From positions 195,384-259,383 of the forward strand of contig JALCRV010000001.1 in the NCBI GenBank assembly GCA_022652945.1: 64,000 bases of DNA, read 5' to 3'. This DNA comes from Bacilli bacterium (GTDB lineage Bacteria > Bacillota_I > Bacilli_A > RFN20 > CAG-288). Under the pieces are notes generated by a model. That model had not been told where the DNA came from. It did no database searches and worked only from the letters and a program-made list of their open reading frames with translations. This document shows, piece after piece, positions 1-8,955 of this stretch. Made by a program: the position numbers and the translations under genes. The number at the start of each line of letters is the position of its first letter. The stretch's first letter is position 1.

Positions 1-1
1 A

Positions 2-1348
2 CCTAAACAGGTCGTTCCCTTTTCTTCTACCCGTAAGCTATCGGAAGTTATCTTTAAAGATGATATCTCGATGTGCTTAGGAGCACCGGAATATATCATC
101 GGAAAAGACGAACAGCAATATATCAAAGAGGCTGGAGAGAAAGCCGCTTCAGGCTTAAGAGTCCTGGCCGTCACCATCAATGGTAAAGTCAGCATGCTGA
201 TCACCTTAAAAGACAATATCAGGGCTTCCGCTCCGGATACGATCCGTTTCTTCAGAGAAAACGGGGTCGATGTTAAAATCATCTCTGGCGATAACCCGAT
301 CACCGTCTCCAAGATCGCTAAAGAATGCGATGTCAAAGATGCGGATAAAGCGATTTCCTTAGAGGGCATCGCTCCGGAAAAACTCGATGAATTAGTCGAT
401 AAATACGTCATCTTCGGAAGAGTCAGCCCCGAACAGAAAGAGGCTTTAGTCACCGCCTTACAAAAGCGCGGCAAGAAAGTCGCCATGACCGGGGACGGAG
501 TTAACGATATCTTAGCCTTAAGAAAAGCTAACGCCTCCATTTCCTTCCGCACAGCTACCGATGCTGCAAAGAGCTGCTCCGATGTCGTTTTAATGGATAA
601 TGATTTCGCTCACTTAAAGGACGTGGTCGGACAAGGCAGAAGAGTCGTTAACAACATTCAACGTACTTCTATCCTCTTCTTAATGAAGACAGTCTGCATC
701 ACCTTATTGGCTTTCGTCTTAATTCCTTTTAAGAGAGGTCAATCGCAGTTTACGGTGGAGAACTTATACCTGATGCAAAACGGTGTTATCGCTATCGCCG
801 GGTTCTTATTATCCGTAGAATCCTGCCCGAAGCCTATCACTGGGACATTTAAGAATAACGTCTATCCGAAAGCCTTGGCAGCGGGTATTTTAATGTGCGC
901 AGCCGCTTTGATTCCCTGCCTATTCAGCTTAAATCCTTCTTTGATGACTCCGGATAACGCCCGCTCGATGATTTCGATTTTAACAACCATCGCTGGGTTC
1001 ACGGTTTTGTTCTATATGTGCATGAAGTTTACTAGATATAGAGCCCTTTCGTTTGCGACAGCTTTGATTATCGATCTATTTGTCGCCTTCGCCTTACCTA
1101 GCGTTTATGTCGCGGGGAGAAGTTGGAGCTTACACGATATTATCCAGAACGGATCTAACTCTCAGTTAGCTAGAGAATTCTTTAATTTCCAAAGCCCGAT
1201 CTTCACTTCTTTAGGGCTCACCGAGTATATGGTGATGCTGGGCTTTATCGTGGTTGGTCTTCCGATTTATATCTTGGAATCGAAATGGATTACGAAGGTA
1301 TTTGAAAAGACTGAATTCAAGATACCGTTCTTAAAAAACAAGGAATAA
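2..1348 (+). CDS. Cation-translocating P-type ATPase (HAD-IC family), C-terminal part; 5' end lies outside the window
   Basis: The frame stays open from base 2 (PKQVVPFSSTRKLSEVIFKDDISMCLGAPEYI...), upstream of the ORF-track Met at 71. Motifs KIISGDNP and MTGDGVND, followed by several C-terminal TM segments. Confidence 0.9.
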   Translation, partial: PKQVVPFSSTRKLSEVIFKDDISMCLGAPEYIIGKDEQQYIKEAGEKAASGLRVLAVTINGKVSMLITLKDNIRASAPDTIRFFRENGVDVKIISGDNPITVSKIAKECDVKDADKAISLEGIAPEKLDELVDKYVIFGRVSPEQKEALVTALQKRGKKVAMTGDGVNDILALRKANASISFRTATDAAKSCSDVVLMDNDFAHLKDVVGQGRRVVNNIQRTSILFLMKTVCITLLAFVLIPFKRGQSQFTVENLYLMQNGVIAIAGFLLSVESCPKPITGTFKNNVYPKALAAGILMCAAALIPCLFSLNPSLMTPDNARSMISILTTIAGFTVLFYMCMKFTRYRALSFATALIIDLFVAFALPSVYVAGRSWSLHDIIQNGSNSQLAREFFNFQSPIFTSLGLTEYMVMLGFIVVGLPIYILESKWITKVFEKTEFKIPFLKNKE

Positions 1349-1432
1349 TAATCCTATAAAGAGTTAAGTTAATCTTCCTGTTTTTACTAATAATAATTGG
1401 GTTTTAACGGATATTTCATCCTTTTGGGTTTA

Positions 1433-1461
1433 TTGCGGAAGTGAAATACCTATGATATTAT
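1433..1461 (+). promoter_or_regulatory. Sigma70-like promoter for the lipoprotein gene
   Basis: TTGCGG-N17-TATTAT about 40 nt upstream of the ATG at 1501. Confidence 0.4.
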
Positions 1462-1500
1462 TTAATAAAGAATAACTTTGCTGTTGCAGAAGGAGGTTTT

Positions 1501-2610
1501 ATGAGAACCAAATTTGTAGGCCTATTATTTCTTGCCACCCTTTTAAGTGGTTGCGCTGGCAGTGTTGAAACCGTCAATATGAATATCAAAAAGGCCTCCT
1601 CCTTCTCTCTGGGAGAAGATATTTATTTGAAATCCGGCGGCAACGGATGGACCGAATCGGAAACATCTAAGTTAACATATAACAGCACCGCAACCGTCCC
1701 TTATTCACTTCTAGGTGTAACTTTCGCAGCTAATGAGGAATTTAAACTTCATGCAAAAAATTCAGATAATTGGATAGGCGTTAATTGCACCACTGAAGTA
1801 ACCGCCCGTCATTTCACCACGGCAAATGCCAGCGATCCTTATGCTAACTTCAAGACTGTCGATGCCGGAACCTATGATGTTTACTTTACAAGCAATTATC
1901 AGAGTACAGGGGCTTGGAAAGTCTTCGTCGTTAAATCCGCCGCCACTTTATTGGCGGCCCAGGATTTAAATTACACCAGGACTACAGAAATCAAAGCCAC
2001 CACTGAATACTTCACTGAACTGACAGCGAAGAATTATTTCACTTCGATCACCCGCAATCGTACGACTGAATTTATCGATAATGGCTTATACATGCATGAT
2101 ACGACCGGAACTACCACTAACTCTGGCTATTACACCAGAAAGAATGAGGATTCCGGAGTCAATATGTATCATTACACTTTAGCTGGTTCTTCTGATAATC
2201 GCACGGTAGCTTCAACTTTGATTGAAAACGAAAGAAGAGATTCAACCACCAAGAATACTAATGATTTCTTTGCTAACGGTCATTACTTTCATGATAATGC
2301 CGCAGCTATCGGCGCTTTGATGACTTTCGATTTCAATAATTTCAATTACTATCTGCCTCTTACCGGGAATGAGACTTACGTTACTCAGTTCATGTATTTC
2401 ACCGCTCCTTTATTCACCAACCCGACCGATGCTCCGATTACCTTTAATGGAGCCGGCATTAAGGATGTCGGAACGACGATTTCTTATTACATCTACTCCT
2501 CCGATGCCACTAAGCTCGATGCCAGTGCTAATACGGTCTTCGCTCAAGCTGATATCACCAACATCGGAACTACTACGATTCCCTTCCTTGATAAGTACAT
2601 CAATCAATAA
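1501..2610 (+). CDS. Predicted secreted lipoprotein of unknown function
   Basis: Signal peptide MRTKFVGLLFLATLLSGC with lipobox LLSGC; strong SD (AGAAGGAGG) before the ATG; Thr/Asn-rich beta-type body. Confidence 0.8.
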   Translation: MRTKFVGLLFLATLLSGCAGSVETVNMNIKKASSFSLGEDIYLKSGGNGWTESETSKLTYNSTATVPYSLLGVTFAANEEFKLHAKNSDNWIGVNCTTEVTARHFTTANASDPYANFKTVDAGTYDVYFTSNYQSTGAWKVFVVKSAATLLAAQDLNYTRTTEIKATTEYFTELTAKNYFTSITRNRTTEFIDNGLYMHDTTGTTTNSGYYTRKNEDSGVNMYHYTLAGSSDNRTVASTLIENERRDSTTKNTNDFFANGHYFHDNAAAIGALMTFDFNNFNYYLPLTGNETYVTQFMYFTAPLFTNPTDAPITFNGAGIKDVGTTISYYIYSSDATKLDASANTVFAQADITNIGTTTIPFLDKYINQ

Positions 2611-2626
2611 GCATCCTTAATAATCT

Positions 2627-2662
2627 GAAAAAGAGGAGACATCAAATGCTCCTCTTTTTCAA
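2627..2662. terminator. Bidirectional intrinsic terminator between convergent genes
   Basis: Perfect 12-bp stem GAAAAAGAGGAG/CTCCTCTTTTTC with a 10-nt loop. Confidence 0.8.
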
Positions 2663-2688
2663 TTCTGATAAAAACTGCTGACAAATCT

Positions 2689-3453
2689 TTAGGCTTTAAT
2701 TAAAGTAACATTATTCTTCTTTAAGACAGCTAGATAGTCACTATCCAACTGACCATCGGTAATCAAGACATCGAGATCATCGATTCCGCAGGTCTTATAA
2801 AGACTCTTTTTACCTAACTTAGAAGCATCGATTAAGGCGATGACCTGATCGGAGTTCTTAATCATCGTTCTTTTTACATCTCCCTGATCTAGATTAGTCT
2901 CGGAGATACCAAAATCCAAATCGAAAGCGGAAGAAGAAAGCAAACAAGTCTCACAGTGAAAACCTTCTAAGGACTTCAAGGTCAAAGAGCCCAGCATCGA
3001 GTTAGTATTCGGCTGAATTAAACCACCCGGAAGGATCACTTGATGCTTAGTATTATTAATGATTTCGTTAGCGATAAATAGTCCGTTAGTAATGATGACT
3101 AATCGAGAGAAGTTATTTAAGTAAGGAACTAAAGGCAATAAGGTAGTAGAAGAATCCAGAAAGATAGTGGTGTTGTCTTTAATCAACTGGCTGGCCTTTT
3201 GACATAAAGATCTCTTTTCTGAGAGGTTGGAGTTCTCTCTTAACTCGAAAGAAATTTCTTTGTTCGACTGGGAAGGAGCCAGAATAACCCCGCCGAAAGT
3301 CCTGACCGCTAAGCCCTTCTGTTCCATCCTGGATAGATCTCTGCGAATCGTTGAAGGCGAAACAAAAAGCATCGAGGATAGTTTATTGACTGAAACGGAT
3401 TTATCCTCTTTCAGAATCTGCAGGATTTTCTCTTGTCTTTCAAGATCGTACAT
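2689..3453 (-). CDS. DeoR family transcriptional regulator
   Basis: N-terminal HTH ERQEKILQILKEDKSVSVNKLSSMLFVSPSTIRRDL; DeoR sensor domain (IFLDSSTT, ITNG); divergent from the rha operon. Confidence 0.9.
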   Translation of the reverse strand: MYDLERQEKILQILKEDKSVSVNKLSSMLFVSPSTIRRDLSRMEQKGLAVRTFGGVILAPSQSNKEISFELRENSNLSEKRSLCQKASQLIKDNTTIFLDSSTTLLPLVPYLNNFSRLVIITNGLFIANEIINNTKHQVILPGGLIQPNTNSMLGSLTLKSLEGFHCETCLLSSSAFDLDFGISETNLDQGDVKRTMIKNSDQVIALIDASKLGKKSLYKTCGIDDLDVLITDGQLDSDYLAVLKKNNVTLIKA

Positions 3454-3469
3454 TGCTCATTTATGCTCA
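3454..3469 (-). promoter_or_regulatory. Candidate DeoR operator (direct repeats TGAGCA-N4-TGAGCA)
   Basis: Minus strand reads TGAGCATAAATGAGCA immediately before the DeoR start codon; repeats spaced 10 bp start to start. Confidence 0.35.
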
Positions 3470-3574
3470 CTTATAGACTTTATATACCATAAACAATCTT
3501 ATTTATCAATATTCGCGCATATTCAACCTTAATTAAAAAATATATGGTAACCTATTATTGAGGTTAAGAAAACC

Positions 3575-4984
3575 ATGGAAATCCTTTCAATCGATATCTC
3601 AGCATCCTCGGGAAGATTCATCGTCTGCTCCTATGAGAACGGCAAGTTCTCCTTTGAGGAAACATTCCGTTTCCCGACAGCGATGGAAGAGAAAGATTAC
3701 CATTTAAGATGGCCTTTTAAGGAAGTCTGGGAAGAAGCTATTTTAAAAGGCTTAAAAGAGTCTTTTAACAAACATCCGAATATCGCCTCCGTCGGCATCG
3801 ATACTTTCGGAGTTGATTTCGGTCTCCTCGATGAAAATGATAATTTAATCTCCGATCCGATCGGTTACCGCGATGGACGTAACAAGAAAGCCGCTAAAGC
3901 TCTCTTAACTAAGATTCCTTACGCTGAAATATATAAGGAAAGCGGCATTCAGTATTTACCTTTTAATTCCATCTTCCAGCTCTTCGATGTCACGAGAAGC
4001 CACATCAGATTCAATTCCTTCCTTTTAATGCCGGATCTGATCAACTTTTATCTGACAGGCAAAAAATTCACTGAACTTACTAACCTTTCCACGACCGCTC
4101 TTTATAATCCGAAAGATAGAAAGCTTTCGGAGAAGAACCTTAAATTCATCAATTTAAATCCTAAAACGATGTCCCCGATTATTTATCCTGGACAGCTAAT
4201 CGGGACTTTAAAGAAAGAAATCGCCGAGAAACTAGGCATTCCTGAAGTTCCTTTTATCGCAGTCGGCAGCCACGACACCGCTTCCGCTGTCGCTTCAATC
4301 AACCTTGATGAACATACCGCTTATTTATCTTCCGGAACCTGGTCCTTAATGGGTGTGGAGTTAAAAGAACCGATCGTCACTGTTAAATCCTTGATGGATA
4401 ACTGCACCAATGAAATCGGCCTAGATCACACCGTCCGTTTCTTAAAGAACATCATGGGCTTGTTTATCGTTCAGGAGTTGAAGAAAGACTTTGAGAAAGA
4501 AGATCCGACCGTTACCTTCCAGATGCTTCAAGATGAAGCGAAGGAAGTTAAAGATAATAAGATCTTCATCAATGTCGATGATGATACCTTCTCCCAGCCG
4601 GGTGAGATGAAAGATAAATATCTGAAATACCTCACCAGGACTAACCAGTACGTTCCCAATCTAACCCGTGGACAGATAGTCAGAAGCATCTACGAATCGA
4701 TGGTTGAGGCCTATCTAAAAGCCATCCATAAGATCGAAGAAGCTTCCTCCGTCAAGATTGAAAAGCTCATCATCGTCGGAGGCGGAGTCAATGTCACTTT
4801 GCTGAACCAGATGGTAGCCGATAAGTTGAATCTGGTGGTGGAAAGCGGTGAAAAAGAAGCCACCGTCTGCGGAAACGCTTTATGTCAGCTCATTTACTGG
4901 AAGCAATTCAAGGATCTTAAAGAAGCCAGACAAGCCTTATACGACAGTAGTAAGCATGAAGTCTACAAGCCTAATGTTAAATAG
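3575..4984 (+). CDS. rhaB: Rhamnulokinase (FGGY family)
   Basis: FGGY kinase features (SIDISASSGRFIV, GSHDTASAVASI, IVGGGVNVTLLNQM); upstream of rhaA and rhaD. Confidence 0.92.
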   Translation: MEILSIDISASSGRFIVCSYENGKFSFEETFRFPTAMEEKDYHLRWPFKEVWEEAILKGLKESFNKHPNIASVGIDTFGVDFGLLDENDNLISDPIGYRDGRNKKAAKALLTKIPYAEIYKESGIQYLPFNSIFQLFDVTRSHIRFNSFLLMPDLINFYLTGKKFTELTNLSTTALYNPKDRKLSEKNLKFINLNPKTMSPIIYPGQLIGTLKKEIAEKLGIPEVPFIAVGSHDTASAVASINLDEHTAYLSSGTWSLMGVELKEPIVTVKSLMDNCTNEIGLDHTVRFLKNIMGLFIVQELKKDFEKEDPTVTFQMLQDEAKEVKDNKIFINVDDDTFSQPGEMKDKYLKYLTRTNQYVPNLTRGQIVRSIYESMVEAYLKAIHKIEEASSVKIEKLIIVGGGVNVTLLNQMVADKLNLVVESGEKEATVCGNALCQLIYWKQFKDLKEARQALYDSSKHEVYKPNVK

Positions 4985-5011
4985 CTGTTTATAAAGGAGG
5001 CAGCAAAGAAT

Positions 5012-6262
5012 ATGGATATCGAAAAAGCCTACGCCGAAGCCAAAGCCGCTTATGCCGAAATCGGAGTCGATACGGATCTAGCCTTAAAAAAGCTGGCCCA
5101 GATTCCTCTCTCCATCCATTGTTGGCAGGGAGATGATGTCCGCGGTTTCTTATTTAATGAAGCTGCTTCCGGAGGTATTCAGACAACCGGTAACTACCCT
5201 GGCCGGGCTAGAAACGTCGAAGAATTAAGAAAAGACTTGGAAGAAGTACTGACTCTTGTCCCCGGTCCTTATAAAGTCAATCTCCACGCGATCTATGCGG
5301 ATACTGATGAGAAAGTCGATCTTGATCAACTTGAGCCGAAACATTTTAAGACTTGGGTTGACTGGGCAAAGAAAAACCATGTCGGCTTGGATTTCAATCC
5401 GACTTGTTTCTCCCATCCGAAAGCCGCAAGTGGATTTACCCTGTCATCAGCTGATGACGAAGTCAGAAATTTCTGGATTGAGCACTGCATCCGTTCCAGA
5501 AAAATCGCTGAATATTTCGGCAAGGAATTAGGTAAGACCTGCGTCACTAATTTCTGGATTCCCGATGGTTATAAGGATATCCCTTACGATAGATTAGCTC
5601 CGCGTAAGAGATTGATGGATTCCTTGGATCAGATCTTTAAAGAAAAGATCGATAAGAAATACGATATCGATTGTGTCGAGTCGAAGCTCTTCGGTATCGG
5701 GGTTGAATCTTACACCACCGGTTCAAATGAATTCTACATGGGTTATGCCGTCTCCCGTCAGATCGGCTTGACTCTGGATTCTGGCCACTTCCATCCGACC
5801 GAAGTCATCTCCGATAAGATTCCTTCCGTCCTCTTATATGTCCCTCATCTGCTGCTTCACGTTTCCCGTCCGGTCAGATGGGATTCCGATCACGTTGTTA
5901 TCTTCACCGATGAACTTAATGAAATCGCTCGTTCTTTGATCAGAACCGGCTTGATTGATAAGACTTCGATCGGTCTGGATTACTTCGATGCTTCCATCAA
6001 CCGTATCGCCGCTTGGGTGGTCGGTCTTCGTTCGACTCTGTTGGCTCTTCTAAAAGCGGAGCTGGAGCCGAAAGAAAAGATTGCTAAGTTAGAGCTGCAA
6101 GGCGACTACGCAGGAAGAATGATGTATATGGAAAGACTTAAGCAGATGCCTTATGGAATCGTCTTTGATTATTACTGCTATAAGAACCAGAAGAAGGTCG
6201 GCTTAGAAGCGATGGACGAGATCAGAAGATACGAAAAAGAAGTCACTGCAAAAAGAGGTTAA
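5012..6262 (+). CDS. rhaA: L-rhamnose isomerase
   Basis: 416 aa; IPLSIHCWQGDDVRGF, TTGNYPGRARN, SYTTGSNEFYMGYAV; SD AAAGGAGG upstream. Confidence 0.96.
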   Translation: MDIEKAYAEAKAAYAEIGVDTDLALKKLAQIPLSIHCWQGDDVRGFLFNEAASGGIQTTGNYPGRARNVEELRKDLEEVLTLVPGPYKVNLHAIYADTDEKVDLDQLEPKHFKTWVDWAKKNHVGLDFNPTCFSHPKAASGFTLSSADDEVRNFWIEHCIRSRKIAEYFGKELGKTCVTNFWIPDGYKDIPYDRLAPRKRLMDSLDQIFKEKIDKKYDIDCVESKLFGIGVESYTTGSNEFYMGYAVSRQIGLTLDSGHFHPTEVISDKIPSVLLYVPHLLLHVSRPVRWDSDHVVIFTDELNEIARSLIRTGLIDKTSIGLDYFDASINRIAAWVVGLRSTLLALLKAELEPKEKIAKLELQGDYAGRMMYMERLKQMPYGIVFDYYCYKNQKKVGLEAMDEIRRYEKEVTAKRG

Positions 6263-6273
6263 ACAATAATTTT

Positions 6274-7095
6274 ATGAAAGTATTAGAAAGTGAATTTGCT
6301 CAGCGTTTTATCAGGATGTGCGATGACGGCTACCATCGTGGGTGGCACGAAAGAAACGGTGGAAACCTGTCTTACCGCATGATCCAAGAAGAAGTCGAAC
6401 AAGTCAAAGATGATCTTAGCTTTACTGGTGACTGGCATGAGATCGGAACGGAAGTCCCGAGCTTGAAAGATGAATATTTCCTCGTTAAATGCACCGGCGC
6501 ATATATGATGAATATGGCGCGCAAGCCTGAAGAATGCATGGGGATTATCCGCCTTGATCACGAAGGCAAGAAATATCAGATTGTCTGGGGCATGCATAAC
6601 GGCATGAAGCCGACTAGCGAATTGCCTTCCCATCTGATGAATCTGGAAGTCGTGAAAGCCAGAACTAATGGCAAATACCGAGTAGTTTATCATTGCCATC
6701 CGGTCAATGTCATCGCTTTGACCTTCGTCCTGCCGCTGACTGATAAAGCTTTCACCCATGAACTTTGGGAAATGGCGACCGAATGCCCGATTGTCTTCCC
6801 GGCTGGTATCGGCGTTGTCCCGTGGATGGTTCCGGGCGGTAAAGAAATCGCTGTCGCAACTTCAAAACTCATGAAGACTTACGATGTCGCTATCTGGGCT
6901 CACCATGGCATCTTTGTTACCGGTCCGGATTTCGATACGACTTGGGGCCTGATCGATACGGTGGAAAAATCCGCTGAAATCTTAGTTAAAGTCCGTTCGA
7001 TGACCGATAAGAAGAGACAGACCATCACGGATGAAGACTTCAAGAAACTTGAAGAGCCGTTCCACGTTAAGTTCAATCCGGAATTCCTTAAGTAA
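6274..7095 (+). CDS. rhaD: Rhamnulose-1-phosphate aldolase (class II aldolase)
   Basis: 273 aa; GWHERNGGNLSYR, VYHCHPVNVIALTF, WAHHGIFVTGPDFDTTWGLIDTVEKSAEI; rha operon context. Confidence 0.95.
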   Translation: MKVLESEFAQRFIRMCDDGYHRGWHERNGGNLSYRMIQEEVEQVKDDLSFTGDWHEIGTEVPSLKDEYFLVKCTGAYMMNMARKPEECMGIIRLDHEGKKYQIVWGMHNGMKPTSELPSHLMNLEVVKARTNGKYRVVYHCHPVNVIALTFVLPLTDKAFTHELWEMATECPIVFPAGIGVVPWMVPGGKEIAVATSKLMKTYDVAIWAHHGIFVTGPDFDTTWGLIDTVEKSAEILVKVRSMTDKKRQTITDEDFKKLEEPFHVKFNPEFLK

Positions 7096-7187
7096 CTAAC
7101 AGTCTAATTTCCTTTCCGCCCTCTTTTAATCGTTTTCTAACACGAATACTAAACGCTATTGAAGTCTAATAACGCAATTCAAATATG

Positions 7188-7227
7188 AGGCTGTTACGAA
7201 ACTGAAATTGTAACAGCCTTTTTTCTT
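7188..7227 (+). terminator. Rho-independent terminator of the rha operon
   Basis: AGGCTGTTAC-12 nt-GTAACAGCCT followed by TTTTTTCTT. Confidence 0.85.
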
Positions 7228-7416
7228 GCCATTTAAATGAATCCTTTTCTTTTTCAAAAACGAGTGAAAGGAAGCAATTAAGAAGAATTGAATCTCATGA
7301 GAAGTTAGTCCGCTATCAAAGCCGGCAAGACGATTAAGACTTCTCAGCATCGTTTTTCTGGATTTTTCTTTGCATTACCAGTCTTAATTTTAAAAATAAC
7401 AAATGTTATGTTTTAA

Positions 7417-7445
7417 TTGAAATAGGGACTAAAAATTCTTATGAT
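7417..7445 (+). promoter_or_regulatory. Promoter of the HTH-DUF3990 gene, likely yielding a leaderless mRNA
   Basis: TTGAAA-N17-TATGAT with the -10 ending 6 bp before the ATG at 7452; no SD at a normal distance. Confidence 0.55.
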
Positions 7446-7451
7446 AAGGGT

Positions 7452-8309
7452 ATGGACAACGATTATAGTTTCATTAAGGACTTAAAGATTGCAGAAGAAT
7501 ACCTGGGCCTTACTAGGAAGGATCTTTCTAACGCCTTAGAGACTAACACGATGACTTTGTACCGTTGGGAAAAAGGCGAGGTGAGCCCTAATGCGCTTTC
7601 TCTTGAGCGCTTTTATTCTTTCTTATATAGGCGGGGCATCAGACTTAACCAAATCAAGGCTGAGTTATGGAAAGAAGAGACAAAAGACGATATTCTAATT
7701 TTTCACGGGGCAAAGGAAGGAATCAAAGGCCCGTTATCGAAAGAACGGTTCAAACCAAATAATGACTTCGGCCAAGGCTTTTACTGTGGGGAAAGCTTTG
7801 AGCAGTCCGTTTCTTTTGTAGCTTCTTTTCGCTTTTCTTCAGCTTATATTTTTTCATTTAAAGAGTCTGGTCTGAAAAGGAGCCTTTTTAACGTAGATCG
7901 GGAATGGATGCTGGCTATCGCTTATTTCCGCGGTCATTTAAATAAATACGCAAACAGCCAAGTAATTCAAAATATTAAGGCTAAAGTCAAAGAAGCTGAT
8001 TATCTGATCGCTCCGATTGCGGATAATCGGATGTTTGAAATCATCGGGGAGTTTATCAGCGGAGAGATCACTGATGAACAGTGCCGCCATTGCCTGGCGG
8101 CGACCGATTTAGGAAGGCAGTTTATCTTGCTTAGCCCGAAAGCTTTGAAAAGCGCTGTACAACTAGAACATTGTTACCTATGTGAGGACGAGAAAAGATA
8201 TTACCTCAGCTTAAAAGAAAAGACGGAAGAAGTGGAAGCTGATAAAGTCAAGATTGCCAGGGCTCAATACCGGGGACAGGGCTTATATATCGAGGATTGC
8301 TTTAAATGA
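7452..8309 (+). CDS. HTH (XRE-like) domain fused to a DUF3990-like ADP-ribosyltransferase-type domain; candidate toxin
   Basis: N-terminal HTH (AEEYLGLTRKDLSNALETNTMTLYRWEKGEVSP); C-terminal FHGAKEGIKGP, NDFGQGFYCGESFEQS and IAPIADNRMFEIIGEFISGEITDEQ, which I recognise as DUF3990-type motifs. Confidence 0.7.
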   Translation: MDNDYSFIKDLKIAEEYLGLTRKDLSNALETNTMTLYRWEKGEVSPNALSLERFYSFLYRRGIRLNQIKAELWKEETKDDILIFHGAKEGIKGPLSKERFKPNNDFGQGFYCGESFEQSVSFVASFRFSSAYIFSFKESGLKRSLFNVDREWMLAIAYFRGHLNKYANSQVIQNIKAKVKEADYLIAPIADNRMFEIIGEFISGEITDEQCRHCLAATDLGRQFILLSPKALKSAVQLEHCYLCEDEKRYYLSLKEKTEEVEADKVKIARAQYRGQGLYIEDCFK

Positions 8310-8788
8310 AAAAGATCGATGAAAAAGGCTTTAAACTATGTGAAATCCAAGGCCGGCTTTTTGAGCAGTCACTGGTTGAATTTCAAGGCTCAAGCCCGAT
8401 GTTTATAAAACTGTTTATGAACGGGGAGACCGCTAAGCTTTTTGACGATGGATCGATTCTTTTCCTTTCGACCGGAACTGAGTACAGCGACTTGGAGTTG
8501 CCACAAAATTATTTAAAGGAAAAGACTAAAAAACCGGTCCTTTACTCAGCTAATGAACTTTATTGGATCGGATATATGTACCGCTACTGGTGCTATACCC
8601 GAGATCTCACTAGCCTTATGGCTAATAGGCTTATTCCCAGCACTAAGTTTCTGCAGTCTTATTTGCCCATGCATACTCAAGATCCCGAAGCGGCTTTAAG
8701 AACGCTTATAGAAAGCCAAGGCCTTGCCGACTACGACTTATGCCAGACAATTGTCGAAGCTTATAGAAAAGAGATGGGGCTTAAATAA
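8306..8788 (+). CDS. Hypothetical protein, candidate antitoxin/partner of the HTH-DUF3990 protein
   Basis: ATGA 4-nt overlap with the upstream gene implies translational coupling; motif ELYWIGYMYRYWCYT and PMHTQDPEAAL. Confidence 0.7.
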   Translation: MKKIDEKGFKLCEIQGRLFEQSLVEFQGSSPMFIKLFMNGETAKLFDDGSILFLSTGTEYSDLELPQNYLKEKTKKPVLYSANELYWIGYMYRYWCYTRDLTSLMANRLIPSTKFLQSYLPMHTQDPEAALRTLIESQGLADYDLCQTIVEAYRKEMGLK

Positions 8789-8896
8789 GGAAAACCAAGC
8801 ATCTTGACTTCCTAATGTCCAAAATTGAAGTCACATATCAAACAGGAATAGTTCTTTTAGTCTGATAATTTAGATTAGCGGTATAGATTGATTCTG

Positions 8897-8924
8897 TTGA
8901 CAAGATGTAAAGAGAACGTATACT
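8897..8924 (+). promoter_or_regulatory. Sigma70 promoter for the TetR operon
   Basis: TTGACA-N16-TATACT about 32 nt upstream of the ATG at 8956. Confidence 0.6.
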
Positions 8925-8955
8925 AAAAGAAGCAGACTTAATTAATTATCGAAGC

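Noticed and set aside
6283-6759. 158-aa ORF antisense to rhaD
   Set aside because: Fully inside a well-supported coding gene on the other strand, no SD and no recognisable domain; typical shadow ORF.
7156-7350. 64-aa minus-strand ORF after rhaD
   Set aside because: Reads through the terminator hairpin, no clear SD, no recognisable product.
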